Of a stretch of DNA of 39,920 bases, positions 1 through 7,869 are shown in pieces. The number at the start of each line of letters is the position of its first letter. Position 1 is the stretch's first letter. The notes below the pieces were generated by a model that saw nothing but the letters and a program-made list of their open reading frames with translations, did no database searches and had not been told where the DNA came from. Origin of the DNA: Deltaproteobacteria bacterium (GTDB taxonomy: Bacteria; Desulfobacterota; Desulfuromonadia; Geobacterales; Pseudopelobacteraceae); contig JAJZRX010000023.1 of NCBI GenBank assembly GCA_021850095.1, positions 1-39,920 of the forward strand, given 5' to 3'. The position numbers and the translations under genes were made by a program.

Positions 1-16
1 CAGGATTGCCATGCAT

Positions 17-496
17 CTATTCTCCGTTACTCAATAGTTGAACTGACAAAGATCGCATTGAAAAAGCGTAACGCGATATATATGGTTGACCAGTCCGTCC
101 AATTTTTCCGGGTGGCCTGATCGAACCTCTAGTTGGGCGCTCGCTTCGTTTTCTCTTAGATAGCCAGACGCCAACATAGCTGCCAATTACAAGAGGGATG
201 GAAATGATGACTTGAACAGCTAGCCCGATTGGTAAAAGATTCAAGTCCCCAGGAAGAATGAACAAGGCAAGAAACAGTTGCGTTCCGACAATATAAAGTC
301 CCCATTTCCATGCCCCTTCTGGGAACAGGTAGCCGAACAGTATCGAGCCTCCAAACATCATTGGATAGCCATTGGACCAGTAGGAGACACTTGCTTGGGG
401 ATCATGTCTGCCTGATACCAACCAAAAAGCGACCCACATAGCAGCGCCAAATAATACTGTTACAGATATTGGAATTAGTTTTTTTTGGTTTTTCAT
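17..496 (-). CDS. Small hypothetical membrane protein
   Basis: This 159-residue protein has about four hydrophobic segments: near residues 8-27, 45-60, 66-82 and 88-112. A basic stretch (KRKRSER) follows the last segment, as expected for an inner-membrane protein. I do not recognise a family. The final ~22 residues are encoded inside a short repeat (32-77) that recurs at 3718-3763, so the natural C-terminus was probably altered when the repeat and gene came together. The gene lies 23 bp downstream of the next small gene (520-795) in the same direction, so they may be co-transcribed. The ATG start is the only obvious one and begins a typical Lys-rich N-terminus (MKNQKK). Confidence 0.55.
   Translation of the reverse strand: MKNQKKLIPISVTVLFGAAMWVAFWLVSGRHDPQASVSYWSNGYPMMFGGSILFGYLFPEGAWKWGLYIVGTQLFLALFILPGDLNLLPIGLAVQVIISIPLVIGSYVGVWLSKRKRSERPTRGSIRPPGKIGRTGQPYISRYAFSMRSLSVQLLSNGE
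32..77. repeat. Short dispersed repeat, copy A
   Basis: This ~45-bp stretch aligns with 3718-3763 at roughly 75% identity with one single-base gap, sharing cores such as ATAGTTG, ACTG.CAAAG.TCG and GCGA. The two copies lie in the same orientation at the two ends of the accessory patch. The alignment was made by eye. Confidence 0.45.
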
Positions 497-519
497 CAGC
501 CTCTTCTTTGTTTTCTCCG

Positions 520-795
520 TCAGATACCAGTGATATCTGTGCCATTAACGCAGATTCTGACTTCTACTGATAAGAATGTGGGTCTTACAAACACTTCAAC
601 AGAGGCAGCGCCGCCATTCTCATTCTGGATTGTGGCGGTCAGGAAGATATCTTCTGAGAATCCTATATGAGCTTTTATGTTCAGTTGATCCTTTAACTCC
701 TCATCAATCCACAGTTGGAGCATATTGACCCAAGTGTAAATAACCTTGATCTCGTGGCCGTTAAAGGTCGCCCGCCATTCTTTTCTTGGTTTCAT
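520..795 (-). CDS. Small hypothetical protein, beta-rich
   Basis: This 91-residue soluble protein has no signal peptide or membrane segment. Alternating hydrophobic and polar residues suggest a mostly beta-sheet fold. The opening (FNGHEIKV, then a W and a WIDEE segment) resembles small bacterial orphan domains of unknown role, but I cannot name a family. The gene lies just upstream of the small membrane protein gene (17-496), and its start is followed on the far side by the 73-bp hairpin repeat at 814. No enzymatic motif is visible. The reading frame is uninterrupted and the composition resembles the neighbouring gene, which supports it being a real if poorly conserved gene. Confidence 0.5.
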   Translation of the reverse strand: MKPRKEWRATFNGHEIKVIYTWVNMLQLWIDEELKDQLNIKAHIGFSEDIFLTATIQNENGGAASVEVFVRPTFLSVEVRICVNGTDITGI

Positions 796-813
796 GATCT
801 GCCTTGTTTTCGC

Positions 814-886
814 TCAACTCGTAATTCACCGGTTCACGCGCGTGCGCGCGTGAACCGGTGATCTTCCCAAATGGAACATTTATCCA
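814..886. repeat. 73-bp hairpin repeat, copy 1
   Basis: This copy matches 2106-2178 at 65 of 73 positions without gaps. Its core at 827-860 is a near-perfect palindrome with 14-base arms (CACCGGTTCACGCG and its complement) around a 6-base centre. It abuts the stop codon of the ATPase gene, which begins at 887. It could act as a REP-like element or a 3'-end hairpin, but there is no T-run directly after the stem. Confidence 0.75.
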
Positions 887-2023
887 TCACAACAGACTAG
901 CAAGTTCAACCAGAGGCAGCACTTCTACTCCTTCGGCCAGGGAATAACGTCGAGTACCAGGATAAATAACCACCAAACGGTCGAGCTCCACGTCCGTAAG
1001 GGAGGTTCGCATCGATGGGGTCAGGCGCGGAGCATCGGAGCGCTTACATTCGATACCGATGCGAAACCCGTTTTTCACCAGTAGCAGATCAAGCTCCGCG
1101 CCATTATGAGTGGCCCAGAAATATGACTCGTCAGGCGATACGACCCGTATTGCTTCTTCTATGACATATCCTTCCCATGATGCGCCGCAGGCAGGATGAT
1201 TCAGCAATTCCCTGTCGCCTCGGATTCCGAGAAGATTATGCAGTACCCCGGAATCGCGAAAATAGACCTTTGGTGACTTAACCTGACGCTTTTTCAGATT
1301 GGAGTGCCAAGGCTGAAGCTGGCGCACCATGAACACGCCTTCAAGCAGATCAAGGTATCGTCTGACCGTCGGTTCGCTGACACCGAGAGAACGTGCCGGA
1401 GGCGCTGCGTTCCATATCTGTCCGTGACAATGTGCAAGCATGGTCCAAAAACGGATGAGCATGGCAGCGGGAACTTTGATCCCAAGCTGGGGGATATCCC
1501 GCTCAACAAGGGTAAGGGTAAAACTCTTCAGCCAGGCAGAGCTGTCATTGTCCGACGCTGCCAGGTAGGAGCAGGGGAAGCCTCCCCGAAGCCAATGTCG
1601 CGATTGCTGTTCGTTCCCCACTTCGGCGAGGGAAAAACCGGACATGGCGACAATCTCCATTCGACCTGCCAGCGATTCGGATGACTGACGCAGCAGTTCA
1701 GGGGCAGCGCTCCCCAGGATCAGAAACCGCGCCGGCAACGGCTGGCGGTCGGCCAGCACGCGCAATATGGGGAACAGCTCCGGTCGGCGCTGGACTTCGT
1801 CAATCACCACCAGGCCGGTAAGCGGAGCAAGGGCGGTCATCGGTTCTTCCAGCCGCGCAAGGGAAACCGGATCCTCCAGATCAAAATAGTTTGCGGAGTC
1901 ACTTGGCACAAATTGCCGGGCAATTGTAGTCTTGCCACACTGGCGCGGACCAATCAGCAGGGTGATTCTACTGCGTGAAAGGGCTGTTTCAAGCCGTGCT
2001 ATTGAATGGGTTCTCGCAATCAT
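887..2023 (-). CDS. AAA family ATPase with DUF4143 domain
   Basis: This 378-residue protein has an N-terminal P-loop ATPase domain (residues ~1-190) with Walker A GPRQCGKTT near residue 25 and Walker B VVIDEVQ near residue 72. The C-terminal DUF4143 domain (residues ~200-378) contains an ELDLLL...GIECK pattern typical of a PD-(D/E)XK nuclease-like core. Members of this family are widespread accessory ATPases of mostly unknown function, often near toxin-antitoxin genes. Here the gene sits between two copies of a 73-bp hairpin repeat and next to a VapC-type pair. A good -10 box ends only 6 bases before the ATG and no ribosome-binding site is evident, so the mRNA may be leaderless. The family call is firm; the biological role is not known. 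Confidence 0.88.
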   Translation of the reverse strand: MIARTHSIARLETALSRSRITLLIGPRQCGKTTIARQFVPSDSANYFDLEDPVSLARLEEPMTALAPLTGLVVIDEVQRRPELFPILRVLADRQPLPARFLILGSAAPELLRQSSESLAGRMEIVAMSGFSLAEVGNEQQSRHWLRGGFPCSYLAASDNDSSAWLKSFTLTLVERDIPQLGIKVPAAMLIRFWTMLAHCHGQIWNAAPPARSLGVSEPTVRRYLDLLEGVFMVRQLQPWHSNLKKRQVKSPKVYFRDSGVLHNLLGIRGDRELLNHPACGASWEGYVIEEAIRVVSPDESYFWATHNGAELDLLLVKNGFRIGIECKRSDAPRLTPSMRTSLTDVELDRLVVIYPGTRRYSLAEGVEVLPLVELASLL

Positions 2024-2029
2024 ATCGCC

Positions 2030-2068
2030 ACTATACCATGAAAATAGAATACTTGAATTTCTATTTTC
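2030..2068 (-). promoter_or_regulatory. Promoter with perfect inverted-repeat operator
   Basis: On the minus strand a TATAGT -10 box lies at 2035-2030, and a weak -35 (TTCAAG) about 16 bases upstream. The sequence GAAAATAGAA at 2040-2049 is repeated exactly in inverted form at 2059-2068 with a 9-base spacer, so it overlaps the -35 and the promoter spacer. This is the layout of a repressor operator. Transcription would start at or next to the ATPase start codon at 2023. Confidence 0.5.
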
Positions 2069-2105
2069 ATCACAACCTGATACTTCATCTACAGAGCAAT
2101 TTCTT

Positions 2106-2178
2106 TCAACTCGTAACCGACCGGTTCACGCGCCTGTGTGCGTGAACCGGTGATCTTCTCGAATGGAACATTTATCCA
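2106..2178. repeat. 73-bp hairpin repeat, copy 2
   Basis: This is the second copy of the repeat at 814-886, in the same orientation and at a constant offset of 1292 bases. The palindrome arms are ACCGGTTCACGC at 2120-2131 and their complement at 2140-2151. Its last bases encode the end of the VapC-like gene (2172-2582), so both copies sit at the 3' end of a minus-strand gene. Confidence 0.75.
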
Positions 2179-2582
2179 CCCTTACGTACTTCCAACTGCA
2201 CTCCTTCGATCTTTTCAAAATCACGCGTGTTTGAGGTGATAACCACATAATCGAGTGAGATTGCCGTTGCCGCAATAATCAGATCATGAGAGCCGACGGT
2301 AAAACCTTTCTGAACGAGCGAGGCCCATATCCGTGCATAGATACGGGCCGCTGAAAGATCAAAGGGAAGTATGGGGAACAACTCGATCACCTTCTCCACA
2401 AATGCTTGCCGTTTCAACTTGCGGACTTCCGTGTCAGCACGCTCCACACCGTGAAGCAATTCCGCAACCGTGACGACGCTGATCCCGAACGGTTCGTTCT
2501 CTCTCCCGCGAATCAGATCATCAACCGAACCCCGGTTTCTCTCAAGCGCGATTATCTCGCTGGAGTCAAAGATTACTCCCAT
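2172..2582 (-). CDS. PIN-domain toxin, VapC type
   Basis: This 136-residue protein has the PIN-domain layout of VapC ribonuclease toxins. It has Asp6 in MGVIFDSSE, an acidic residue in VVTVAELLHG near residue 42, the central GSHDLIIAA block near residue 98, and a TSNTRDF segment near residue 116. These supply the acidic metal-binding cluster. VapC toxins cleave RNA, often initiator tRNA or 23S rRNA; the target here cannot be read from the sequence. The start overlaps the end of the antitoxin gene by 10 bases, typical of translational coupling in such pairs. The last codons lie in copy 2 of the 73-bp repeat. The catalytic pattern is complete, so the toxin is probably functional. Confidence 0.88.
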   Translation of the reverse strand: MGVIFDSSEIIALERNRGSVDDLIRGRENEPFGISVVTVAELLHGVERADTEVRKLKRQAFVEKVIELFPILPFDLSAARIYARIWASLVQKGFTVGSHDLIIAATAISLDYVVITSNTRDFEKIEGVQLEVRKGG

Positions 2583-2854
2583 GTCGCCGCTTTCTGCATG
2601 GGTGGCTGCGTTTGCGCCAGCTCCCTGACATCGTCCTCGAACCCTTTGTCAGTACTATCAAGTTTCGGCAACGCACGTACAATCTCACGCAGATCCGCCA
2701 TAACAGTGTCAGGCCGAGCCGGTTCAGCGGGGCCAAGCGTCGCAGTCGCCTTTCCTCCGCGTATGACGGTATACCGGTCGCCGCGATATTTGATGTTATT
2801 AAGCAGTTCAGAAAAGTTCCTGACCGCCTCTGTCGAACTGATTGCCGTCTGCAT
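2573..2854 (-). CDS. Phd/YefM-like antitoxin
   Basis: This 93-residue protein begins MQTAISSTEAVRNFSELL, a Phd/YefM-type DNA-binding N-terminus, followed by YRGDRYTVIRGGKATATL, the usual strand-strand segment of that fold. The acidic, flexible C-terminal half would bind and neutralise the PIN toxin. I chose the ATG at 2854 rather than the in-frame ATG at 2866, because a G-rich ribosome-binding stretch lies between them and the family normally begins at this methionine. The gene precedes and overlaps the toxin gene, the standard order. A palindrome just upstream (2866-2888) is the likely autoregulatory operator. Confidence 0.82.
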   Translation of the reverse strand: MQTAISSTEAVRNFSELLNNIKYRGDRYTVIRGGKATATLGPAEPARPDTVMADLREIVRALPKLDSTDKGFEDDVRELAQTQPPMQKAATWE

Positions 2855-2865
2855 ACAAACCCCCA

Positions 2866-2888
2866 TAAAATATGATAATCACATTTTA
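2866..2888. promoter_or_regulatory. Candidate toxin-antitoxin operator
   Basis: TAAAATATGA at 2866-2875 is mirrored by TCACATTTTA at 2879-2888 with one mismatch and a 3-base centre. It lies directly upstream of the antitoxin start in AT-rich DNA, where Phd-type antitoxins autoregulate their operons. The assignment rests on position and symmetry only. Confidence 0.45.
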
Positions 2889-2978
2889 CGTATTAACTTT
2901 CTGGCTGTCATCAGTTTTCATTTTCGGTGAATTGAGCAGATTGTAAGCCAAATTGGATCATTCGGTTTTTTCACTTTG

Positions 2979-3338
2979 CTATTCCGTCAGCTTTCTGATT
3001 TCAGCGACAAACTCCTGCGCTGAATAAACCGCACTACGGGCATCTTCTTTACAGACTTGGGCAAAATCCCTGTAATCCAATTCCATACGCTCATCGAATA
3101 ATTCGTAAAGCATCTTGGCAAAACGAGCATCAAGCTTTCCTGAATGGATGAACTCCTTGTTGAAAATGCCTATAACACCGGAATGTTTGGATGTTTTGTG
3201 AGGTGTGTCTGAATGTATAAAAAGAGCCAGAACCGCATAAAACATCGCATAATACGAACGATTGACAATTGAGCGGGCAGAAAAGCCTGATTCCAGCATT
3301 TTGACTGCTTCAGCAAGCGTCTCCTCGGCCTGCCTCAT
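2979..3338 (-). CDS. HEPN domain protein (HepT-like toxin)
   Basis: This 119-residue, mostly helical protein matches HEPN-domain proteins that pair with a minimal nucleotidyltransferase. It opens with MRQAEETLAEAVKMLESG and carries SARSIVNRSYYAMFYAV (residues ~20-36). HEPN toxins are RNases that use an R-x4-6-H type motif; here the R-x-x-Y variant RSYY is seen, as in many MNT-partnered HEPN proteins. An in-frame TAA lies 18 bases upstream of the ATG, so the start cannot move far, although no ribosome-binding site is obvious. It lies 29 bp downstream of the nucleotidyltransferase gene and probably forms an MntA/HepT-type toxin-antitoxin pair with it. Confidence 0.82.
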   Translation of the reverse strand: MRQAEETLAEAVKMLESGFSARSIVNRSYYAMFYAVLALFIHSDTPHKTSKHSGVIGIFNKEFIHSGKLDARFAKMLYELFDERMELDYRDFAQVCKEDARSAVYSAQEFVAEIRKLTE

Positions 3339-3367
3339 GCGGTAGCTAAAAATTGTTTAACGATCTG

Positions 3368-3691
3368 TCATACGGGAACGCCTTCTTCCATAATCACGCG
3401 GATAATTGGTGATGAACGCAATGCAGAATCTTCAATTTCATGCCTGCTGAACAATAACGTTGTGACGACGATCCCTGTTTCCAGAGTCAGCTCCCAGGCA
3501 GCATTTTTCACCTTCTTTTTCAGCTCTCTGTCAATGGTTTCAAATTCCATAAAAATATCCATGTCGGAAAACTCGTCAGCATCGCCGCGTGCCCGGGAGC
3601 CAAACAAACGAAAATCGATCAGTGGTGTCAGTTTTGAGACTCGATCCTTCAGTATTCTGGCTGTTTGCAGATCGCTTTGAGTCGTTGGCAT
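3368..3691 (-). CDS. Minimal nucleotidyltransferase (MntA-like antitoxin)
   Basis: This 107-residue protein has the DNA polymerase beta-like signature GSRARGDADEFSDMDIFMEF, with the GS motif and the paired aspartates of MNT nucleotidyltransferases near residues 31-50. In characterised MntA/HepT systems such a protein adds AMP to the HEPN toxin and neutralises it; the same role is inferred here from gene order. A GGAGG ribosome-binding site lies 6 bases before the ATG. The start falls close to the repeat at 3718-3763, which occupies the region where the promoter should be. The family is clear; the chemistry of this particular pair is inferred. Confidence 0.85.
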   Translation of the reverse strand: MPTTQSDLQTARILKDRVSKLTPLIDFRLFGSRARGDADEFSDMDIFMEFETIDRELKKKVKNAAWELTLETGIVVTTLLFSRHEIEDSALRSSPIIRVIMEEGVPV

Positions 3692-3717
3692 GTTAAGCCT
3701 CCATTCGACATACTATC

Positions 3718-3763
3718 CGATAGTTGCACTGGCAAAGGTCGTGTTAAAAAACGTGATGCGACC
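3718..3763. repeat. Short dispersed repeat, copy B
   Basis: This is the counterpart of the repeat at 32-77. It lies between the purL stop codon and the nucleotidyltransferase gene, which marks the junction between the accessory patch and the purine operon. Confidence 0.45.
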
Positions 3764-3779
3764 TACCTGACGTTGTGCA

Positions 3780-6770
3780 CTACAGTTCCCGCAACGTGCT
3801 CTGCCAGGCTTCCTTCAGCTCGTCCAGATCGGCGCAGATCGCGCTGTGTCCTTCGATCGCTTCGATGTTCAGCTCCTGTTCCTCGGTAACTTTACCGATC
3901 CGGGCGCAGCACTCGTCCCCCATGATCGCCTCGAACGCCTCGGCGTTTTCAGGCCGGACCGTAACCAGCAGGCGCGACGCGGATTCAGAGAAGAGCAGCG
4001 CCTCGTCATTCCAGCCATCCTCAAGCCCCTGCCAGGGGACGCGGGAAAGGTCGATCGTGATGCCGTAACCGCCGGCAAAGGCGCTTTCAGCGGCCGCCAC
4101 GGCCAGGCCACCATCGGACAGGTCGTGGCAGGAAGCAACCAAGCCCTGCAGCACCGCCTGGTGGTAGGCCTGGTAGCGGGCATAGGCGCCGGCCGCATCC
4201 ACACGGGGCACGTTGTTGCCGACAAAGCCCTTCAGCGCCAAATACTCCGAACCGCCCAATTCGTTGGCGGTGCAGCCCAGCAGGTAGACGTAGTCGCCAG
4301 GACGCTTGACGTCCATGGTGACCGCTTTGCGGGCGTCCTCGATCTTGCCGATCACCGAAAAAAGCAGCGTCGGCGGGATCGAGATCTTGGTGGTGCCGTC
4401 GTAGAAATCGTTTTTCATGGAATCCTTGCCGGATATCAGCGGCAGGTTGTAGACCATGCAGACATCGTAAAGAGCCTGGTTGGAACGGACCAACTGGGCC
4501 ATCTTGTAGGAACCGTCCGGGGTCTTGTCGGACTGGACCGGGTCGCACCAGCAGAAGTTGTCCAGGCCGGCCACCAGCTCCAGCGAGCCCCCCACGGCCA
4601 CATAGTTGCGCAGCGCCTCATCGACCGCATTGGCGGTCATGTGGTAGGTATCGATATCCGAGTAGCGCGGACAGATGCCGTGGGCGGTCACAACACCTTC
4701 GAACGAATCCAGGATCGGCCGGACAACGGCCGCATCGGAGGGACCGTCATTGTTGACGCCGCTGAAAGGCTTGACAACCGAGCCCCCCTGCACTTCGTGG
4801 TCGTAGCGCCGCACCACCGATTCCTTTGAGCAGATGTTCAGACTGGCAAGCAGCTGTTTCAGGTCGTCGGTATAATCGCTCTTTTCCTCCAGGGTCGGCT
4901 CCTGATGCCGGGGCGGAGTCCATTTGGCCGGCAGCTGCATGGGAGGCAGCCCCTCATGCATGAAATCCATCGGCAGGTACGCGACGGTACGGTCTCCGTA
5001 GAGAATATGGAAGACACCGTTGTCGGTGAATTCGCCCAGCACGCTGGCCTCCACGCCGAAGCGGGCGGCCATGGCCAAAAATTCCTTGATATTCTCGGGC
5101 TGAACCGCCAGCGACATGCGTTCCTGTGCCTCGGAGATCAGAATTTCCCAAGGGTTCAGTCCGGGGTATTTCAGCGGGGCCTTGGCCAGATCCATACGGC
5201 AGCCACCGCATTCGCCGGCCATCTCGCCGATGGAGGATGACAGGCCACCGGCGCCGTTATCAGTGATGAAGCGGTAGAGTCCCTTGTCGCGGGCGCGGAT
5301 CAGGAAGTCGAACATGCGCTTCTGCGTGATCGGATCACCGATCTGCACCGCCGTAACCGGCGAATTTTCGTTCAGCTCCTCGGAGGAGAAGGTCGCGCCG
5401 TGGATACCGTCCTTACCGATCCGACCGCCGGTCATCACGATCAGATCGCCCGGTTTGATATATTTGTCATGGCCGGGCTGGCCGTTGAGCTGGGCCGGCA
5501 TCAGGCCGGCGGTGCCGCAGAACACAAGAGGTTTGCCGGCAAAGCGCTCATCAAAAACCAGCGAGCCATTGACGGTCGGGATGCCGCTCTTGTTGCCGCC
5601 ATGCTCGACCCCCTCCACCACGCCTTCGTAGATCCGGCGCGGATGCAGCAGGCGCTTGGGCAGCGGTTTACTGTAAAACGGATCGGCAAAACAGAAGACA
5701 TCGGTGTTGAAGATCAGCTTGGAGCCCTGGCCGGTGCCGAACGGGTCGCGGTTGACACCGACAATGCCGGTCAGCGCTCCGCCGTAGGGATCGAGCGCCG
5801 AAGGGGAGTTGTGGGTTTCGACCTTGAAGACCAGCGAATGCTGCTCGTTGAACTTGATCACGCCGGCGTTGTCCTTGAAGACCGACAGGCAGAAATCCTT
5901 GTCGCCCATCTTCTCGCGCACATCCTTGGTGGTGCGTTGGATGAAGGACTTGAAGAGCGACTTGATCTCCTGTCGGTTGCCCTGTTCATCTTCATAGTGA
6001 ACGGTTCCGGCAAAGATCTTGTGTTTGCAGTGCTCGGACCAGGTCTGGGCCAGGCATTCCAGCTCCACATCGGTCGGTGTGGCGCCCAGACCGATCTTTT
6101 TGCGCTCTTCCAGGACCTGTGGATCACGGTAATGGCTCTGGATGATCTGCATTTCATCAAGGGTCAGGGCCAGAACCCCTTCCTTGCTGATGCGCATCAG
6201 TTCGTCATCGGAAACGTTCAGGTCGATCTCGTTGACTTCGACCCTGGTTTCGGCCTGTACCTTCGGAACGACCGTGGCAAAGCCCCCCTTTTGGGAAAAC
6301 TCACCAGCCGACAGGATCGTGTAGCGCTGGATCAGCGTGTTGCACAGCAGCCCGGTGGCGATATTTTCCACGTCGGCCGTCGTCAGCTGACCTTTCAGCA
6401 GATACTGAACCGCGTAGTAGACCCCCTCGCCGTCCGCAAAGGGTTTTCCGCTTAAATACGTCACCGCTTCGCGGGCGGTGCGCCCGACGTTGTCGGTCAC
6501 TCCCGGGCGGAAACCGACCTCAACCGCATAGTCGAAACCGGAGGCTAAAGGCCTGTCGATACTCCAGACCTGGATAACCGGGTCACTGAAGGGGCCGGCG
6601 GCCGCCTGTTCCAGCAGGGGCGCGGAAAGGGCCGCATCAACGGTATAAACGTCGATGGTGCGCACCTCGTCAACCGCCAGGTGCAGAAAATGATCGATTT
6701 CGCGTTTGATACGTTCGCCGCGTGCATCGCGAACTCCCTCTTTGAGGGCAATTTCTATTCTAGTGGCCAT
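3780..6770 (-). CDS. purL: Phosphoribosylformylglycinamidine synthase, PurS-PurL fusion
   Basis: This 996-residue enzyme catalyses the fourth step of purine synthesis, converting FGAR to FGAM with ATP and ammonia. The first ~180 residues look like a duplicated PurS-like region (MATRIEIALKEGVRDARGER onward). The rest is PurL: SEHCKHKIF near residue 248, the catalytic KVETHNSPSALDPYGGA near residue 320, a glycine-rich ATP site, and AIR synthase-type domains to the C-terminus. There is no glutaminase domain, so a separate PurQ must supply ammonia; none is in the window. It is shorter than the ~1300-residue E. coli enzyme and longer than ~740-residue small PurL, consistent with a PurSL fusion. 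Its ATG lies one base after the mscS stop codon, so translation is coupled. Confidence 0.95.
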   Translation of the reverse strand: MATRIEIALKEGVRDARGERIKREIDHFLHLAVDEVRTIDVYTVDAALSAPLLEQAAAGPFSDPVIQVWSIDRPLASGFDYAVEVGFRPGVTDNVGRTAREAVTYLSGKPFADGEGVYYAVQYLLKGQLTTADVENIATGLLCNTLIQRYTILSAGEFSQKGGFATVVPKVQAETRVEVNEIDLNVSDDELMRISKEGVLALTLDEMQIIQSHYRDPQVLEERKKIGLGATPTDVELECLAQTWSEHCKHKIFAGTVHYEDEQGNRQEIKSLFKSFIQRTTKDVREKMGDKDFCLSVFKDNAGVIKFNEQHSLVFKVETHNSPSALDPYGGALTGIVGVNRDPFGTGQGSKLIFNTDVFCFADPFYSKPLPKRLLHPRRIYEGVVEGVEHGGNKSGIPTVNGSLVFDERFAGKPLVFCGTAGLMPAQLNGQPGHDKYIKPGDLIVMTGGRIGKDGIHGATFSSEELNENSPVTAVQIGDPITQKRMFDFLIRARDKGLYRFITDNGAGGLSSSIGEMAGECGGCRMDLAKAPLKYPGLNPWEILISEAQERMSLAVQPENIKEFLAMAARFGVEASVLGEFTDNGVFHILYGDRTVAYLPMDFMHEGLPPMQLPAKWTPPRHQEPTLEEKSDYTDDLKQLLASLNICSKESVVRRYDHEVQGGSVVKPFSGVNNDGPSDAAVVRPILDSFEGVVTAHGICPRYSDIDTYHMTANAVDEALRNYVAVGGSLELVAGLDNFCWCDPVQSDKTPDGSYKMAQLVRSNQALYDVCMVYNLPLISGKDSMKNDFYDGTTKISIPPTLLFSVIGKIEDARKAVTMDVKRPGDYVYLLGCTANELGGSEYLALKGFVGNNVPRVDAAGAYARYQAYHQAVLQGLVASCHDLSDGGLAVAAAESAFAGGYGITIDLSRVPWQGLEDGWNDEALLFSESASRLLVTVRPENAEAFEAIMGDECCARIGKVTEEQELNIEAIEGHSAICADLDELKEAWQSTLREL

Positions 6771-6771
6771 G

Positions 6772-7869
6772 TCAGTCAGTTCCTTTTTCCATTATCACCG
6801 TCCTGATCGGGAACGGAATTTCGATTGCGTGTTCTCTAAAGCGCCGGATTATCAGCGTGTTGATTTTGTCGGTGGTCGCAAACAGCCGGCCATATTCAGC
6901 TACCCAGAAAAAAAGCGCCATGTTCAGTGCCGAATCACCGAAACTGGTGAAATATGCCTCGGGAAGCGGATCAGGCAGCACCTCGTCCACTTCACGGGCG
7001 GTGGCCACCAGCAGTTCCTTGACCTGCTCAACGTCACTGCCGTAGGCCACACCGATATTGATGCGCCCCTTGACCCGGTTGTCCGGATAGGCTTGATTGG
7101 TCAGAAGCGTGTTGCACAGATCCGAATTGGGAATAATCAGGATCTGGTTGTCCAGGGTCTTGATCTTGGTGCTGCGCAGACCGATATCGGCCACATCGCC
7201 TATCTGGCCGCCGGACAACTGAATCCGGTCGCCGATCCGGAACGGGCGATCCAGCATCAGCGTAAAACCGGAGATCATGTGAGCCAGGGTATCCTTGGCC
7301 GCCAGACCGATCGCCAATGAACCAATCCCCAGTGCCGTGACCAAGGAGTAAATGTCATAGTTGAAATGCTTCAGGATGATGATCAGTGCCGTTGCCATCA
7401 AAAACAGCGAAATGATCTTTTCAACCACCGGCAGCATCTGACGCGACATGGCGGCATCACCTGTTTCCAGCTGACGGGCAACATACCATTTCAGCAGATC
7501 ATCGATGGCATGGTAGATCAGCTTGAAGATGCTCACCACCAGGATGATGTACAGCACTCCGGAAGCAACGACGATCAGTTTTTCGTGCAGCGGCAGCGAG
7601 CGGATCGCCAGATAGACACCCAGCAGAAAGAACAATCGCGAGACATAGGGTATGCCCCGCTCCAGAATCCGGTTGTCCAGATCCGTTTCGGTGAAAGCTG
7701 TAAGCCGCCGGCCCCATTTGTTCAAGGCCATCACAACCAGCTGCGAAAGCGACCAGAACAGCGCCACAATCAGCAGCGCACCCAAAATTTCCTTGGCCCA
7801 GAACAGCGCCGCTCCGTCGCCGGTCTCAACAAACAATAAACTTTTTATGATCTCCAGCAATCTATTCAC
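6772..7869 (-). CDS. MscS-family mechanosensitive channel
   Basis: This 365-residue inner-membrane protein has about five transmembrane segments in its first 200 residues. The pore-lining helix is ALGIGSLAIGLAAKDTLAHM, followed by SGFTLMLDRPFRIGD, the hallmark of MscS channels that open under membrane tension to release solutes. The cytoplasmic beta domain follows (IIPNSDLCNTLLTNQA). The start is a GTG at 7869 inside the 3' end of purB, giving an 8-base overlap, and the stop is one base before purL. The channel is therefore embedded in a purine operon. A role in nucleotide metabolism is not implied by the sequence; the coupling may only set expression level. Confidence 0.92.
   Translation of the reverse strand: MNRLLEIIKSLLFVETGDGAALFWAKEILGALLIVALFWSLSQLVVMALNKWGRRLTAFTETDLDNRILERGIPYVSRLFFLLGVYLAIRSLPLHEKLIVVASGVLYIILVVSIFKLIYHAIDDLLKWYVARQLETGDAAMSRQMLPVVEKIISLFLMATALIIILKHFNYDIYSLVTALGIGSLAIGLAAKDTLAHMISGFTLMLDRPFRIGDRIQLSGGQIGDVADIGLRSTKIKTLDNQILIIPNSDLCNTLLTNQAYPDNRVKGRINIGVAYGSDVEQVKELLVATAREVDEVLPDPLPEAYFTSFGDSALNMALFFWVAEYGRLFATTDKINTLIIRRFREHAIEIPFPIRTVIMEKGTD

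Noticed and set aside
3846-4829. Long plus-strand open frame opposite purL
   Set aside because: It lies wholly within the well-supported purL gene, has a skewed composition (rich in Gly, Arg, Gln, His) and shows no domain. The same holds for the plus-strand frames at 5400-6455 and 6706-7320.
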